Positions 8,061 through 15,676 of a DNA stretch of 64,000 nt are shown in pieces. The stretch's first letter is position 1; every line of letters begins with the position of its first letter. Source of the DNA: Stigmatella erecta (GTDB taxonomy: Bacteria > Myxococcota > Myxococcia > Myxococcales > Myxococcaceae); the NCBI RefSeq assembly GCF_900111745.1, contig NZ_FOIJ01000020.1, positions 1-64,000 of the forward strand, read 5' to 3'. A program made the position numbers and the translations under genes. The notes below the pieces were generated by a model. The model worked only from the letters and a program-made list of their open reading frames with translations, made no database searches and was not told the DNA's origin.

Positions 8061-9401
8061 ATGACTCCTGGAACTGAAGTGGGTGCATGGCGCGTACTGG
8101 AGCAGCGCGGCCAGGGCTCCTACGGCGCCGTCTATCGTGTCGAGAAGGGAGGGCACCCGGAGGAGGGACCCTTCGCCTTGAAGCTGGCGCTCCACTTGAA
8201 CGATCCGCGTTTCGAACGCGAGGGGGAGCTGCTCTCCCGCCTCCAACATGCAGGCATTCCCCGGCTGGTGGAGCGGGGCACATGGGAAGTGCAGGGTGGA
8301 GGGGGCTTCCCCTTCCTCGTCATGGAGTGGGTGGAGGGAGTCCCCCTGTACGAGTGGGCTGCGCAGCAGCCGCTGACCTCGCGCCAGGCCTTGAAGTTCC
8401 TGGCGCAGGTGGCCTCGGCGTTGGCGGCCACACACGAAGCGGAAGGCGTTCACCGGGACGTCAAGGGTGACAATATTTTGGTGCGAACGCGTGATGCCGG
8501 CGCCGTGCTGATGGACTTCGGCTCGGCGTATTACCGAAGGGCCCGGGTGCTCACGCACCAGTTTCCGCCGCCAGGAACCCCTGAGTACCAGAGCCCCGAA
8601 TCTCAGCGCTTCCAGTGGGAAGCCCGGCATCAGCCGTCAGCCCGCTACGAGGCCCAGCCCGCCGATGACCTGTATGCCCTGGGAGTAACGGCTTACCGGC
8701 TCGTCACGGGCAGGTATCCACCGGCCTTGGACATGAGGGTGACAGAACAAGGGTTCGAGTTCTTTCAGCCACCGTGGATCCCTCCCGAGACCCTGGTCTC
8801 TGTGAGTCCGGAACTGGCGGAGATTATCCAGCAGTTGCTCTCCGATGAGCCTTCAGGGCGGGGCACCACCCAGGAAGTAGCCGAGGTGCTGGAGCATCTC
8901 GCGAGGACCGCCGGGCCTCAAGCGGACCACCTCATCACCCCGTTGCCGGCTCAATCAAACCCCGTTCAGCCACTCCGGCCGCAGCCGTCTCGGGCCGAGG
9001 CCCCATGGCTGGCGATGACCGCCTTGGTATACCTGTGGCTCGGTGCATGGTGGATGAACGAGGGACACGTGCCTGCGCCCGGGAAAGTTCAGCAGTCACA
9101 AACCCACGAACAAAGAGATGGTGGAACAGTAGGTCTCGGGGAGGAGGTGCTCTCCAGTCCTGCTCCGGTGCGCCTGCTTGAACCGGGGGTTGGGGGAATG
9201 CTGCTCGACATCCCCAAGAAGCCGCTGCCCGGACAGCGGCTTCCTCCTTGTGTGAAATACACGGTGGAGCTCAATGGGGCATGCTGGGTCCCGGTGAGGG
9301 ACGCGGTACCGCCATGCAGTGCCAGTATGTATGAGTGGAAGAAGGCGTGTTACCTGCCCCACGTCGATCCCGGGAGGCCTTCAACCTCGGATGCCCCGTA
9401 A
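8061..9401 (+). CDS. Eukaryotic-type Ser/Thr protein kinase, membrane anchored
   Basis: 446-aa Hanks-type kinase. In order: Gly loop GQGSYGAVYRV (residues 17-27), ATP-binding Lys K41 in ALKLAL, Glu in the C-helix, catalytic loop HRDVKGDN (131-138) and DFG (152-154), all intact. The lobe ends about residue 290. A Pro/Gln linker leads to one transmembrane helix at ~314-332 (WLAMTALVYLWLGAWWM), and the ~110-residue tail, with three or more Cys, lies outside the cytoplasm and may sense a ligand. The start is ATG 8061; GTG 8046 (five extra residues) is equally possible and resembles the N-termini of related myxobacterial kinases. Such kinases control development and motility in this group; this one's targets are unknown. 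Confidence 0.93.
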   Translation: MTPGTEVGAWRVLEQRGQGSYGAVYRVEKGGHPEEGPFALKLALHLNDPRFEREGELLSRLQHAGIPRLVERGTWEVQGGGGFPFLVMEWVEGVPLYEWAAQQPLTSRQALKFLAQVASALAATHEAEGVHRDVKGDNILVRTRDAGAVLMDFGSAYYRRARVLTHQFPPPGTPEYQSPESQRFQWEARHQPSARYEAQPADDLYALGVTAYRLVTGRYPPALDMRVTEQGFEFFQPPWIPPETLVSVSPELAEIIQQLLSDEPSGRGTTQEVAEVLEHLARTAGPQADHLITPLPAQSNPVQPLRPQPSRAEAPWLAMTALVYLWLGAWWMNEGHVPAPGKVQQSQTHEQRDGGTVGLGEEVLSSPAPVRLLEPGVGGMLLDIPKKPLPGQRLPPCVKYTVELNGACWVPVRDAVPPCSASMYEWKKACYLPHVDPGRPSTSDAP

Positions 9402-9421
9402 AGGCCCCTGAATGATAGGGC

Positions 9422-10189
9422 TCAGTGCGCTGAACGCCCGCCGATTTCTGGAAAACGTTCGTACGTTCGTAAGAGCGCATCCAGGTGGGCGGGGTTGTCA
9501 AGATCGAGCGGAGTAGGGGTGAGCTGGATCAGCCAGCCACCGGTCGCGGTGCGCCGCGACCGCGAGAGCAGGTCCGCGTCTCGCGCCGGATCTGGAAATC
9601 CGATAGCTTGGCAGGCAGCCGCCGACCAGTAGTTTAACCACCCCAGCCGATGTGGGATCACGGGCGAAGGAAGAGTCCACGAGAGCCTGAGCGCTGGGAG
9701 ACCGCGTGGCGGCGGCTGTGGGTTTGCCGCCCAATTTTTGGTTTGGCGCGCGATATCCACTCCTGCGCTGTAGGGCGTCGCGTGCCCCCAAAACGCGTGA
9801 GCGCCCTCCGCGATGCCCTCCAGCACATCCTTGGCCGCCGCGAGGTTTCCGGCGTTCAGTGGCAGTGCTGCATGGACATCGAACAGCGGCTTGCCCCCAG
9901 GAGCTCTGCCTGCCGGTATTTCCAGTCCATAAACCGTGATGAGATCGTTCTCGCTGCCGCCATTGCAAACGAGCGGAAAGCCTGGTCCGTCTGCTCTGCC
10001 TTGGGAGATCCACGCATCGCGCTGCGGTAACGGGATGGGGGTTCCCTCCTTGGAAATCATCCATTCCAAGCGCAAGCCTGGCAGCGCTCGCTCCATTTCC
10101 CGGACGACAGCCAAGGGGCGGCTATCGTTCCTCGCAAGGGCTGGCGCATAGACAATGATGGCCAGTTCATTCTGCTGAGTCGCCGTCAT
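9422..10189 (-). CDS. DUF5953-like protein, candidate immunity protein
   Basis: 255-aa soluble protein without signal peptide. It resembles, from memory, the myxobacterial family DUF5953: IVYAPALARNDSRPL near the start, PRGLPALRLSW in the middle, and LGWLNYWSAAACQAIGFPDP plus RRTATGGWLIQLT near the end. Its ATG at 10189 lies one base after the stop of the DUF6310-like lipoprotein gene (10191), so the two are almost certainly cotranslated. The family has no proven function as far as I know; the tight downstream position is typical of an immunity gene following a toxin gene. Family name from recall; immunity role is inference. Confidence 0.65.
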   Translation of the reverse strand: MTATQQNELAIIVYAPALARNDSRPLAVVREMERALPGLRLEWMISKEGTPIPLPQRDAWISQGRADGPGFPLVCNGGSENDLITVYGLEIPAGRAPGGKPLFDVHAALPLNAGNLAAAKDVLEGIAEGAHAFWGHATPYSAGVDIARQTKNWAANPQPPPRGLPALRLSWTLPSPVIPHRLGWLNYWSAAACQAIGFPDPARDADLLSRSRRTATGGWLIQLTPTPLDLDNPAHLDALLRTYERFPEIGGRSAH

Positions 10190-10190
10190 C

Positions 10191-11102
10191 TTAGCACCAG
10201 TCCATCACGACAATGACTCCATCGAGATCCGGATCTGCAAGTTCCAGAGCGGCTTTGTGCGCGGCGCTCCGTACGCCGACACGGAAGTCGAATCCACAAG
10301 CCCGTGCGAGATCGCGCTCGCGCCGCAGTTCCGGCACCTGTTGTTCTGGCACCGTCCTTTGAAGATAGAGCGAGTACGTGTCAAAGTTGTCAGTCTTGAT
10401 CTCCCAAAGCACTCGCGCGCGCAGTTGCAGCGCGTCGAAGTGCTTCGCGTTGACGAGCACATCCCAGCCCCGGAAGCTGTTCTGCGGAACCCGGTCGGCG
10501 CACGTATTGTGTAGTTCATCTCCGCCCAGGTGAGGCACGCGCTGAGGCGTACACTTCGGGTTGCGCTCTCGCTCAACGGAAGAGGGTGGCAAGGGGGGCC
10601 AATTCTGGCCTGAGGGCTGCGGCTTGGGTCTTCGTTTCGGCAGGGCTGTTGTCGAGGAAGGCTCAGTTTGGAGCACAGGCCTCTCGTCATCAGGACGGAT
10701 CCCGCTCAGTTCATGCGTATCCAGTGCTTCCTGGATGGCGACGGCGACCACCACCGCGCCCGTGAGAATGACGGCGCCCAGAACGATCTCTGGTGCCGCC
10801 AGAATGCAGATGCCGATTCCTACGGCCGCAGCCCCCGCGGAGGCGACGGCGCATCGTCCGGTGGGATCTCGAAATTGGACCTTCTCACGGTCGAGGGCCT
10901 GAAAGCACCGGTCCACCAGCAGGGGCCAGGGGTGGGAAGCCTCCTGGACCACGCACCGTCCCTCGTCTTTCCAAGGCAGCGCCGCCGCTCTCTGGAGGTT
11001 GGCGAGCCGCTGGCTCCGGGCCACTGGCTTTTTCAGGCCTGGCGTCGGAGCAGCGCAGGCAGAGAGGAAGAGCAGAAGCGCGGCGTAAGCTCGGAGACCC
11101 AT
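10191..11102 (-). CDS. DUF6310-like lipoprotein, candidate nuclease toxin
   Basis: 303-aa protein with an N-terminal lipoprotein signal (lipobox FLSACA), starting at ATG 11102; a further ATG at 11120 gives six extra residues. After ~75 residues (GRCVVQEASHPWPLLVDRCF) there is a long hydrophobic stretch (~residues 84-125, AAAVGIGICILAAPEIV...), a Pro-rich linker, a basic/Cys segment, and a C-terminal domain with LWEIKTDNFD. The E-x-K with an upstream Asp looks like a PD-(D/E)XK nuclease core. The end (CGFDFRVGVRS...VVMDWC) is what I recall for DUF6310. Layout (export signal, membrane segment, C-terminal enzymatic tip) fits a polymorphic toxin. The next gene is one base downstream. Confidence 0.65.
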   Translation of the reverse strand: MGLRAYAALLLFLSACAAPTPGLKKPVARSQRLANLQRAAALPWKDEGRCVVQEASHPWPLLVDRCFQALDREKVQFRDPTGRCAVASAGAAAVGIGICILAAPEIVLGAVILTGAVVVAVAIQEALDTHELSGIRPDDERPVLQTEPSSTTALPKRRPKPQPSGQNWPPLPPSSVERERNPKCTPQRVPHLGGDELHNTCADRVPQNSFRGWDVLVNAKHFDALQLRARVLWEIKTDNFDTYSLYLQRTVPEQQVPELRRERDLARACGFDFRVGVRSAAHKAALELADPDLDGVIVVMDWC

Positions 11103-11187
11103 GAGCGTCCGTTCAATCAAGCCAGGACGCTGGAGGTCAAGGGCGGCCTGTGCTTGGCAGCCACCTCACGAGGCGGGGCGTGGCCCG

Positions 11188-12321
11188 TTACTTCCCACCG
11201 CAGCCCGTGATGAAGGTCTCCGGCCGCTTGCAGGTGGCGCCCCCCTTCACCTTGGTGAACACCGGGGCGCAACTGGCCGTCGTGGGACTCTTCCCGGGGG
11301 ATGTGGAGAGCACGGACAGTGTGGGGATGCCAGCCGGGAGGCTCTCGCTGTTGGAGTCCGGGTTGTGCCCGATGATGCGGCGTACGTGCGACAGGCTCTG
11401 CCGGTACCATCCCAGGAAAGGCCGGTAGGCCGGGCCCGCGTAGTGGCTGTCGGCGATCATCGGCGTGTCATCGGGGGGCGGCTTGCCCTGATTGTAGCGC
11501 TCGAAATCCGCGCCCAGGAGGAGGGTGGGTTCGGGGTTGCTGGCAATCTGGCCATAGGTCATGCCCGTCCAGACCACCACGTGGGTGATGTTCGTGTTCG
11601 GCGCCTTGCCCTGTCCTCCCTGGGCATTGCCCATGATGTACAGCAGGTCTCCGGGGAGCAGGTCTTTCTGGTGCGCGGCGAAGGTGTTCGCGTTGATGTC
11701 GAGCAGCACCCCGGCCATGCCCTTCTCACACGCCTGCAGGTCGATCTGGCTGGGGAGCTGATCGAGAGGCACACCGAGCGCGAAGCTATAGAGGAAGGTG
11801 GTGAAGTTCGAGCAATCGAAACCCTGCTGCTTCACCTGGTCTTCCGGAAACGGCTGGCCTGGCGGGGCCTGGGTGCCGCCGGTGTTGCGGTTCGCGGTAC
11901 AGGTCGTGGGAGAAGTGTCCTTCATCTGCTGCGGGTTCGCGGGCGGCAGCCAGGTGGGCACATGGTGATGGCAGTAGTTGAACTGCTGGCGGACGATGAA
12001 ATCCACGGCGGCCAGAATGCGCTGCCGCTGCCAGCCCGGCTCCCGCACTGGGCACTGGGTGCCGGGGGCCACTTCGGGCACCTGGTAGGGGTACATGGAA
12101 GGCCCCCAAGTCCCCCCCTGTGAGGGATTCACAGAGGAGGACTGATTCAGGCGGCAGGAGAGATCGGACTTCAAGGCTTCTGGACTGTCACACTGCGGAC
12201 CGGAGATGGCGCAGGAGACCTGGGCGTTGCCCTTCGGAGGCTCTGCCCCGCCACGCGCGCTGACCAGGAGTGCCGCTGCCAAAACGCCTTGGCCATACCG
12301 TTTCCAATGGGATGCCTTCAT
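11188..12321 (-). CDS. Secreted NlpC/P60-type cysteine peptidase
   Basis: 377-aa exported protein with a signal peptide (GQGVLAAALLVSARGGA). The core has the NlpC/P60 nucleophile in GFDCSNFTTFLY (C170) and the catalytic His in NITHVVVWTG (H247), with LLPGDLLYIMG between them as in family members. Probably cleaves peptidoglycan stem peptides in the periplasm or in prey walls. The region before the domain (~25-165) and the Cys-bearing tail are unusual. It lies 47 nt downstream of the YukJ/DUF2278 gene and 85 nt upstream of the DUF6310-like gene on the same strand, so the four genes may be one unit. Confidence 0.85.
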   Translation of the reverse strand: MKASHWKRYGQGVLAAALLVSARGGAEPPKGNAQVSCAISGPQCDSPEALKSDLSCRLNQSSSVNPSQGGTWGPSMYPYQVPEVAPGTQCPVREPGWQRQRILAAVDFIVRQQFNYCHHHVPTWLPPANPQQMKDTSPTTCTANRNTGGTQAPPGQPFPEDQVKQQGFDCSNFTTFLYSFALGVPLDQLPSQIDLQACEKGMAGVLLDINANTFAAHQKDLLPGDLLYIMGNAQGGQGKAPNTNITHVVVWTGMTYGQIASNPEPTLLLGADFERYNQGKPPPDDTPMIADSHYAGPAYRPFLGWYRQSLSHVRRIIGHNPDSNSESLPAGIPTLSVLSTSPGKSPTTASCAPVFTKVKGGATCKRPETFITGCGGK

Positions 12322-12368
12322 GGTGAGTTCCTTCGCGAAGAAAAGAGGGTGTCAGGGGACGAGGCGTG

Positions 12369-13019
12369 TCAGTGGGTGCCGCCCGCCTGGGAGAGCTGGC
12401 TGTCGAAGGCGATGAACAGGCCGCTGTAGGTGCCGTCCCCGTTGGAGACGATCAGCGCGCCATCCTGGTATCGGCTCGGGTGGGTGACGCCCTGGGTCAT
12501 GTGCACCTCGTCGATCCCGGCCGTCCCGTCCGGGTCCGAATACCCGCGGCCGAAGACATAGAGGGTCCCGCTGCCCCCCACCTTCGCGGACTGGATGAGG
12601 GCTTCCACCGTCTCCACCAGGCTCACCTCGCCGGGCGAGTCGCTCGGGGCTGACTCATCGAGGAGCTGCATCTGGTTCAGGTCGAAGAGGTCGCTGAAGC
12701 ACACCCCCTGGTCGAGCGGGGTGAAGCTCTTGGAGGTGTTCCGGATCAGCTTCAGCACCGATTCGTCCGTCAGCTGGTCAATCCGCAGGTAGCGCAGGTT
12801 GGGGTCCCCGAGCTTGGAGCGGACGTTGATGTTGCACTGGAGCGTCCTGGGCTGGCCGACGTCGAGCGACAGGTTGAAGTGCTCGAAGTTCGAGCGCGCG
12901 CCCGAGGAATCACCGGGCTGGCTGTCTTTGAGGACACCGCCCGCCACGTCGATCTCCGGGGGAGAGAAGGCTTCGACGACGTTTCCAATGGCGAGGGAGT
13001 AGGTGTAGTGGCTGCTCAT
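12369..13019 (-). CDS. DUF2278 (YukJ) family protein
   Basis: 216-aa soluble protein. It shows the YukJ/DUF2278 landmarks: an N-terminal HFNLSLDVG and NINVRSKLGD region, and near the C-terminus DEVHMTQG, RYQDGALIV and LFIAFDSQ. Start ATG 13019 has AGGAG six bases upstream; the frame stays open to 13199 but that part is not family-like. DUF2278 proteins are small cytoplasmic proteins of unknown activity, sometimes fused to phospholipase D or other enzymatic domains. First gene of the 13019-9422 same-strand run. Confidence 0.72.
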   Translation of the reverse strand: MSSHYTYSLAIGNVVEAFSPPEIDVAGGVLKDSQPGDSSGARSNFEHFNLSLDVGQPRTLQCNINVRSKLGDPNLRYLRIDQLTDESVLKLIRNTSKSFTPLDQGVCFSDLFDLNQMQLLDESAPSDSPGEVSLVETVEALIQSAKVGGSGTLYVFGRGYSDPDGTAGIDEVHMTQGVTHPSRYQDGALIVSNGDGTYSGLFIAFDSQLSQAGGTH

Positions 13020-13191
13020 GATGGGCTCCTGGGCGTGGGGGCTGGGGTGTGACGGCTTCGAGGAGTACCAAGCGCAGGGGGCACTCACTGTGAGCCCGCT
13101 CACTCGAAACCTGTGAATGGGAAGACACCCCTTCAGGAAGCGCGAAAGAGAGCCCCATGAAGGGGCAGGGCGCTTGCTATCCTGAGCATTC

Positions 13192-13788
13192 ATGGCCACG
13201 AAACTGCGATGTCTCGCGCTGATGCTGGTGACGTTGGGGGGGGGAGGGGCGTGCCGGGCCCATCAGGAAGACGGCAGCCCAGCCGCCATGGCCTGCGTGG
13301 ATGATGCGTGGGAGGACGACGACACGCTGGAGCAGGGGAAGGCCACCCCTCCGCTCTCCCATATCTACAACCATGGGCCCTTGGTGCTGGAGGGAAGGGT
13401 GGCGTGCCCCGGCGATGCGGACTGGATTCAGGCCTGGGTGGACTGCTGTCACCCCGCGGGGGCCGTCGTGCGCTGGGACGCCTCACGGGGGCCACTGGAA
13501 GTGGAGCTCCTGGATTCCAGTGGCCATCCCCTTCCGCTGAGCGAACCCGGAGACACCGTCCAACGCCAACCGGGGGAGATACGCCTGCTCCGGAACGAGT
13601 TTCAAAACGGCTTCTTCGTCCGGGTTCGTGCTGGGGGCGCGTCAGCGGTGCCGTACACCGTCAGCCTGATCGCGCCCGTGTTCGTCCATCGGATGCCCGA
13701 GGACCTCAGAGAATCACCGTCTCAACCAGGCTGGACGCCCATGCGCGGCGAGCAGGTACGGAGGGCTGCGCACGCGGCCGCGCCTTAA
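13192..13788 (+). CDS. Lipoprotein with pre-peptidase-like domain
   Basis: 198-aa predicted lipoprotein, lipobox GGGAC, Cys at about residue 21. The body (DDAWEDDDTLEQG, then HGPLVLEGRVACPGDADWIQ) resembles the bacterial pre-peptidase C-terminal (PPC) beta-sandwich, usually attached to secreted peptidases; here it stands alone. A run of nine G (13236-13244) lies inside the signal-peptide codons. Its 3' end overlaps the convergent gene at 13714 by 75 nt, so the last residues of one of the two may be mis-called. Function unknown. Confidence 0.7.
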   Translation: MATKLRCLALMLVTLGGGGACRAHQEDGSPAAMACVDDAWEDDDTLEQGKATPPLSHIYNHGPLVLEGRVACPGDADWIQAWVDCCHPAGAVVRWDASRGPLEVELLDSSGHPLPLSEPGDTVQRQPGEIRLLRNEFQNGFFVRVRAGGASAVPYTVSLIAPVFVHRMPEDLRESPSQPGWTPMRGEQVRRAAHAAAP

Positions 13789-14289
13789 CACGTAGCCGAA
13801 CAGCCCCACGGCGGCGAGCGGCAGGACCACGGGCGCGAGCTGCTGGAAGCGGTGCTCGGCGCTGTCGACGCGGTCGCCCAACAGCTTCAGCAGCCAGTGC
13901 TGGGGCTTGTGGTCGGGGAAGCTCGCGGCCCACTTGCGAATGAGGCCCGACAGCCCCTTGGGAGGACAGGTGGTTCCGAAGACAGGCGGCCACTCGCGGT
14001 TGGGGCGGCCGTGCTTGAACACGGCCGAGCGCGCGGGGTCCATGGGCTCGATGTCCGCACGCGAGTGGGGCCAGGGCTCCGGCGGCCGCATCATCGGCAC
14101 GCCGGGGCGGCGCGACAGCTCCCGGTCCACGCCCCAGTAGGCCGGGCGCCGGGGGGGCTGCACGGCCTTGTAGCCGGAGTGCTGCTGGATGTCCTCGGCG
14201 CTGCTCACCGTGGGCTCCCGGGGGGGGGAGGCCGTGTCGATGCGAGGGGCCCGCGCTGGGGACTCACGCGGTGGGTTCGTCGTTTCCAT
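13714..14289 (-). CDS. Hypothetical protein with C-terminal membrane helix
   Basis: 191 aa from ATG 14289. The N-terminal ~90 residues are Pro/Arg-rich and look disordered. Then comes a conserved-looking middle (EPWPHSRADIEPMDP, GRPNREWPPVFGTTCPPKG) and one hydrophobic helix (LAPVVLPLAAVGLFGYVL) near residue 160. It lies 16 nt after the alcohol dehydrogenase gene and is probably cotranscribed; an upstream in-frame ATG at 14325 would overlap that gene. A run of nine G on the plus strand (14220-14228) falls in its coding region. I do not recognise the family; perhaps a membrane partner of the dehydrogenase. Confidence 0.65.
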   Translation of the reverse strand: METTNPPRESPARAPRIDTASPPREPTVSSAEDIQQHSGYKAVQPPRRPAYWGVDRELSRRPGVPMMRPPEPWPHSRADIEPMDPARSAVFKHGRPNREWPPVFGTTCPPKGLSGLIRKWAASFPDHKPQHWLLKLLGDRVDSAEHRFQQLAPVVLPLAAVGLFGYVLRRGRVRSPPYLLAAHGRPAWLRR

Positions 14290-14305
14290 GTGGGTCGTCT
14301 CCGGG

Positions 14306-15460
14306 CTAGTGGGTGATGGGGCCATTGGGGAAGAGGGCGCACTTGATGCACCCGTCCTTCTTCTGAGCCATCGTGTGGTAGAACTCCGGGGCCTTCTCCA
14401 GCGGGCCGCGGTGCGTGAGCACGTCGGAGGGGCGGATGCGGCCCGCCTGGATGTGCTCGAAGAGCAGCGGCATGTAGCGCTTCACGCTCGCCTGGCCCGT
14501 GCGCATGGTCTGCGCCTTGTTCATGAACGTGCCGATGTCCACGCCGGTGAACGGGGGGCCATACGCGCCGATGACGGAGATGGTGCCGCCTTTCTTCGTG
14601 GCGTGGATGGCGGTATTGAGCGCCTGCGGGCTGCCCGCCTCGAGCTTCGCGTAGATGCCGAGCGCGCGGTGCACAGGGCTGCCGGCGGCCTCGGCGCCCA
14701 CCGCGTCGATGGTCGCGTCCGCGCCGAGGTTCTCGGTCATGCCCTTGACGATGGTGACGAGGTCCACGTCACGGAAGTTGAGCGTCTCCACGCCCAGCCA
14801 CCGGCGCGCGAACTCGAGCTTGTAGTCGTAGTGGTCCACCGCGATGACGCGGCCGGCGCCCATGGCCCAGAGGGACCACATGGCGAAGAGGCCCACCGGC
14901 CCGCAGCCGAGCACGAGCACCGTCTCCCCACCGCGGATGTTGCACATCTCGGCGGCCTGGTAGCCCGTCGGGAAGGCGTCGGTGAGGGGCAGGGCATCCA
15001 GGCTTGAGACGTCTTCGGGTACGTGCTCCGCGTCCACGCCAATGAAGGGCACGCGCACGTACTGGGCCTGGCCACCGTCGTAGCCGCCCATGGTGTGGGA
15101 GTAACCGTACATGCCGGTCGCCGCATCGGTGCCGGGGTTGGTGTTCATGCAGCAAGCGGTCAGGCCCCGCTGGCAGTAGTAGCAGCTGCCGCAGAAGATC
15201 TGGAAGGGCAGCGCCACCCGGTCGCCCCGCTTCACGCCCGTGACGCCCCGGCCCACCTCCTCGACGATGCCCACGAACTCGTGGCCGAACGTGGAGCCCA
15301 CCCGGGTGTCGGGGATCATCCCGTGCATGATGTGGAAGTCCGAGCCGCAGATGGCGGCGGCCTCCACCCGGACGATGCCGTCCTGTGGGTGCTCGATGCG
15401 TGGATCCGGCTTCTCCTTGACCGCCACCCGCCATGGTCCTTCGTACGTGAGTGCTTGCAT
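14306..15460 (-). CDS. Zinc-dependent alcohol dehydrogenase
   Basis: 384-aa medium-chain dehydrogenase, close in style to glutathione-independent formaldehyde dehydrogenases. Catalytic zinc site: AAICGSDFH near residue 37, GHEFVG near 62. The structural zinc cysteines lie in FCGSCYYCQRG. NAD site GCGPVG near residue 185. The segment CCMNTNPGTD...GYSHTMGGYDGGQA is the insertion typical of that subgroup. Likely oxidises an alcohol or aldehyde with NAD. Followed by a membrane-protein gene; upstream is a strong hairpin at 15608-15653. Confidence 0.92.
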   Translation of the reverse strand: MQALTYEGPWRVAVKEKPDPRIEHPQDGIVRVEAAAICGSDFHIMHGMIPDTRVGSTFGHEFVGIVEEVGRGVTGVKRGDRVALPFQIFCGSCYYCQRGLTACCMNTNPGTDAATGMYGYSHTMGGYDGGQAQYVRVPFIGVDAEHVPEDVSSLDALPLTDAFPTGYQAAEMCNIRGGETVLVLGCGPVGLFAMWSLWAMGAGRVIAVDHYDYKLEFARRWLGVETLNFRDVDLVTIVKGMTENLGADATIDAVGAEAAGSPVHRALGIYAKLEAGSPQALNTAIHATKKGGTISVIGAYGPPFTGVDIGTFMNKAQTMRTGQASVKRYMPLLFEHIQAGRIRPSDVLTHRGPLEKAPEFYHTMAQKKDGCIKCALFPNGPITH

Positions 15461-15607
15461 TGGCGTCCCTTGAAGTCTGCAAGCGCGTCAGGATTGAGCG
15501 CTTCCCGTCAGAGCGTGCGCACTCCGTCCACGCCAAGCATGTGTGGGCACCGCGTCTGGCTGGCCCCGTGCCACGCGGCCGGGCCCGTGCCGCACTCGCC
15601 CCGCCGG

Positions 15608-15653
15608 CTACCGGGCATGCGGCTTGCCAAGGCTCGGGCCGCATGCCCGGTAG
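15608..15653. terminator. 16-bp perfect inverted repeat
   Basis: CTACCGGGCATGCGGC at 15608-15623 pairs perfectly with 15638-15653 across a 14-nt loop. It lies 24 nt downstream of the stop of the minus-strand repeat-protein gene (15677) and 148 nt upstream of the dehydrogenase start, so terminator is the simplest reading. There is no T-tract, so an operator or mRNA-stabilising structure is possible. Confidence 0.6.
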
Positions 15654-15676
15654 GTAAGCTTGGCGGGCCCAACGCC

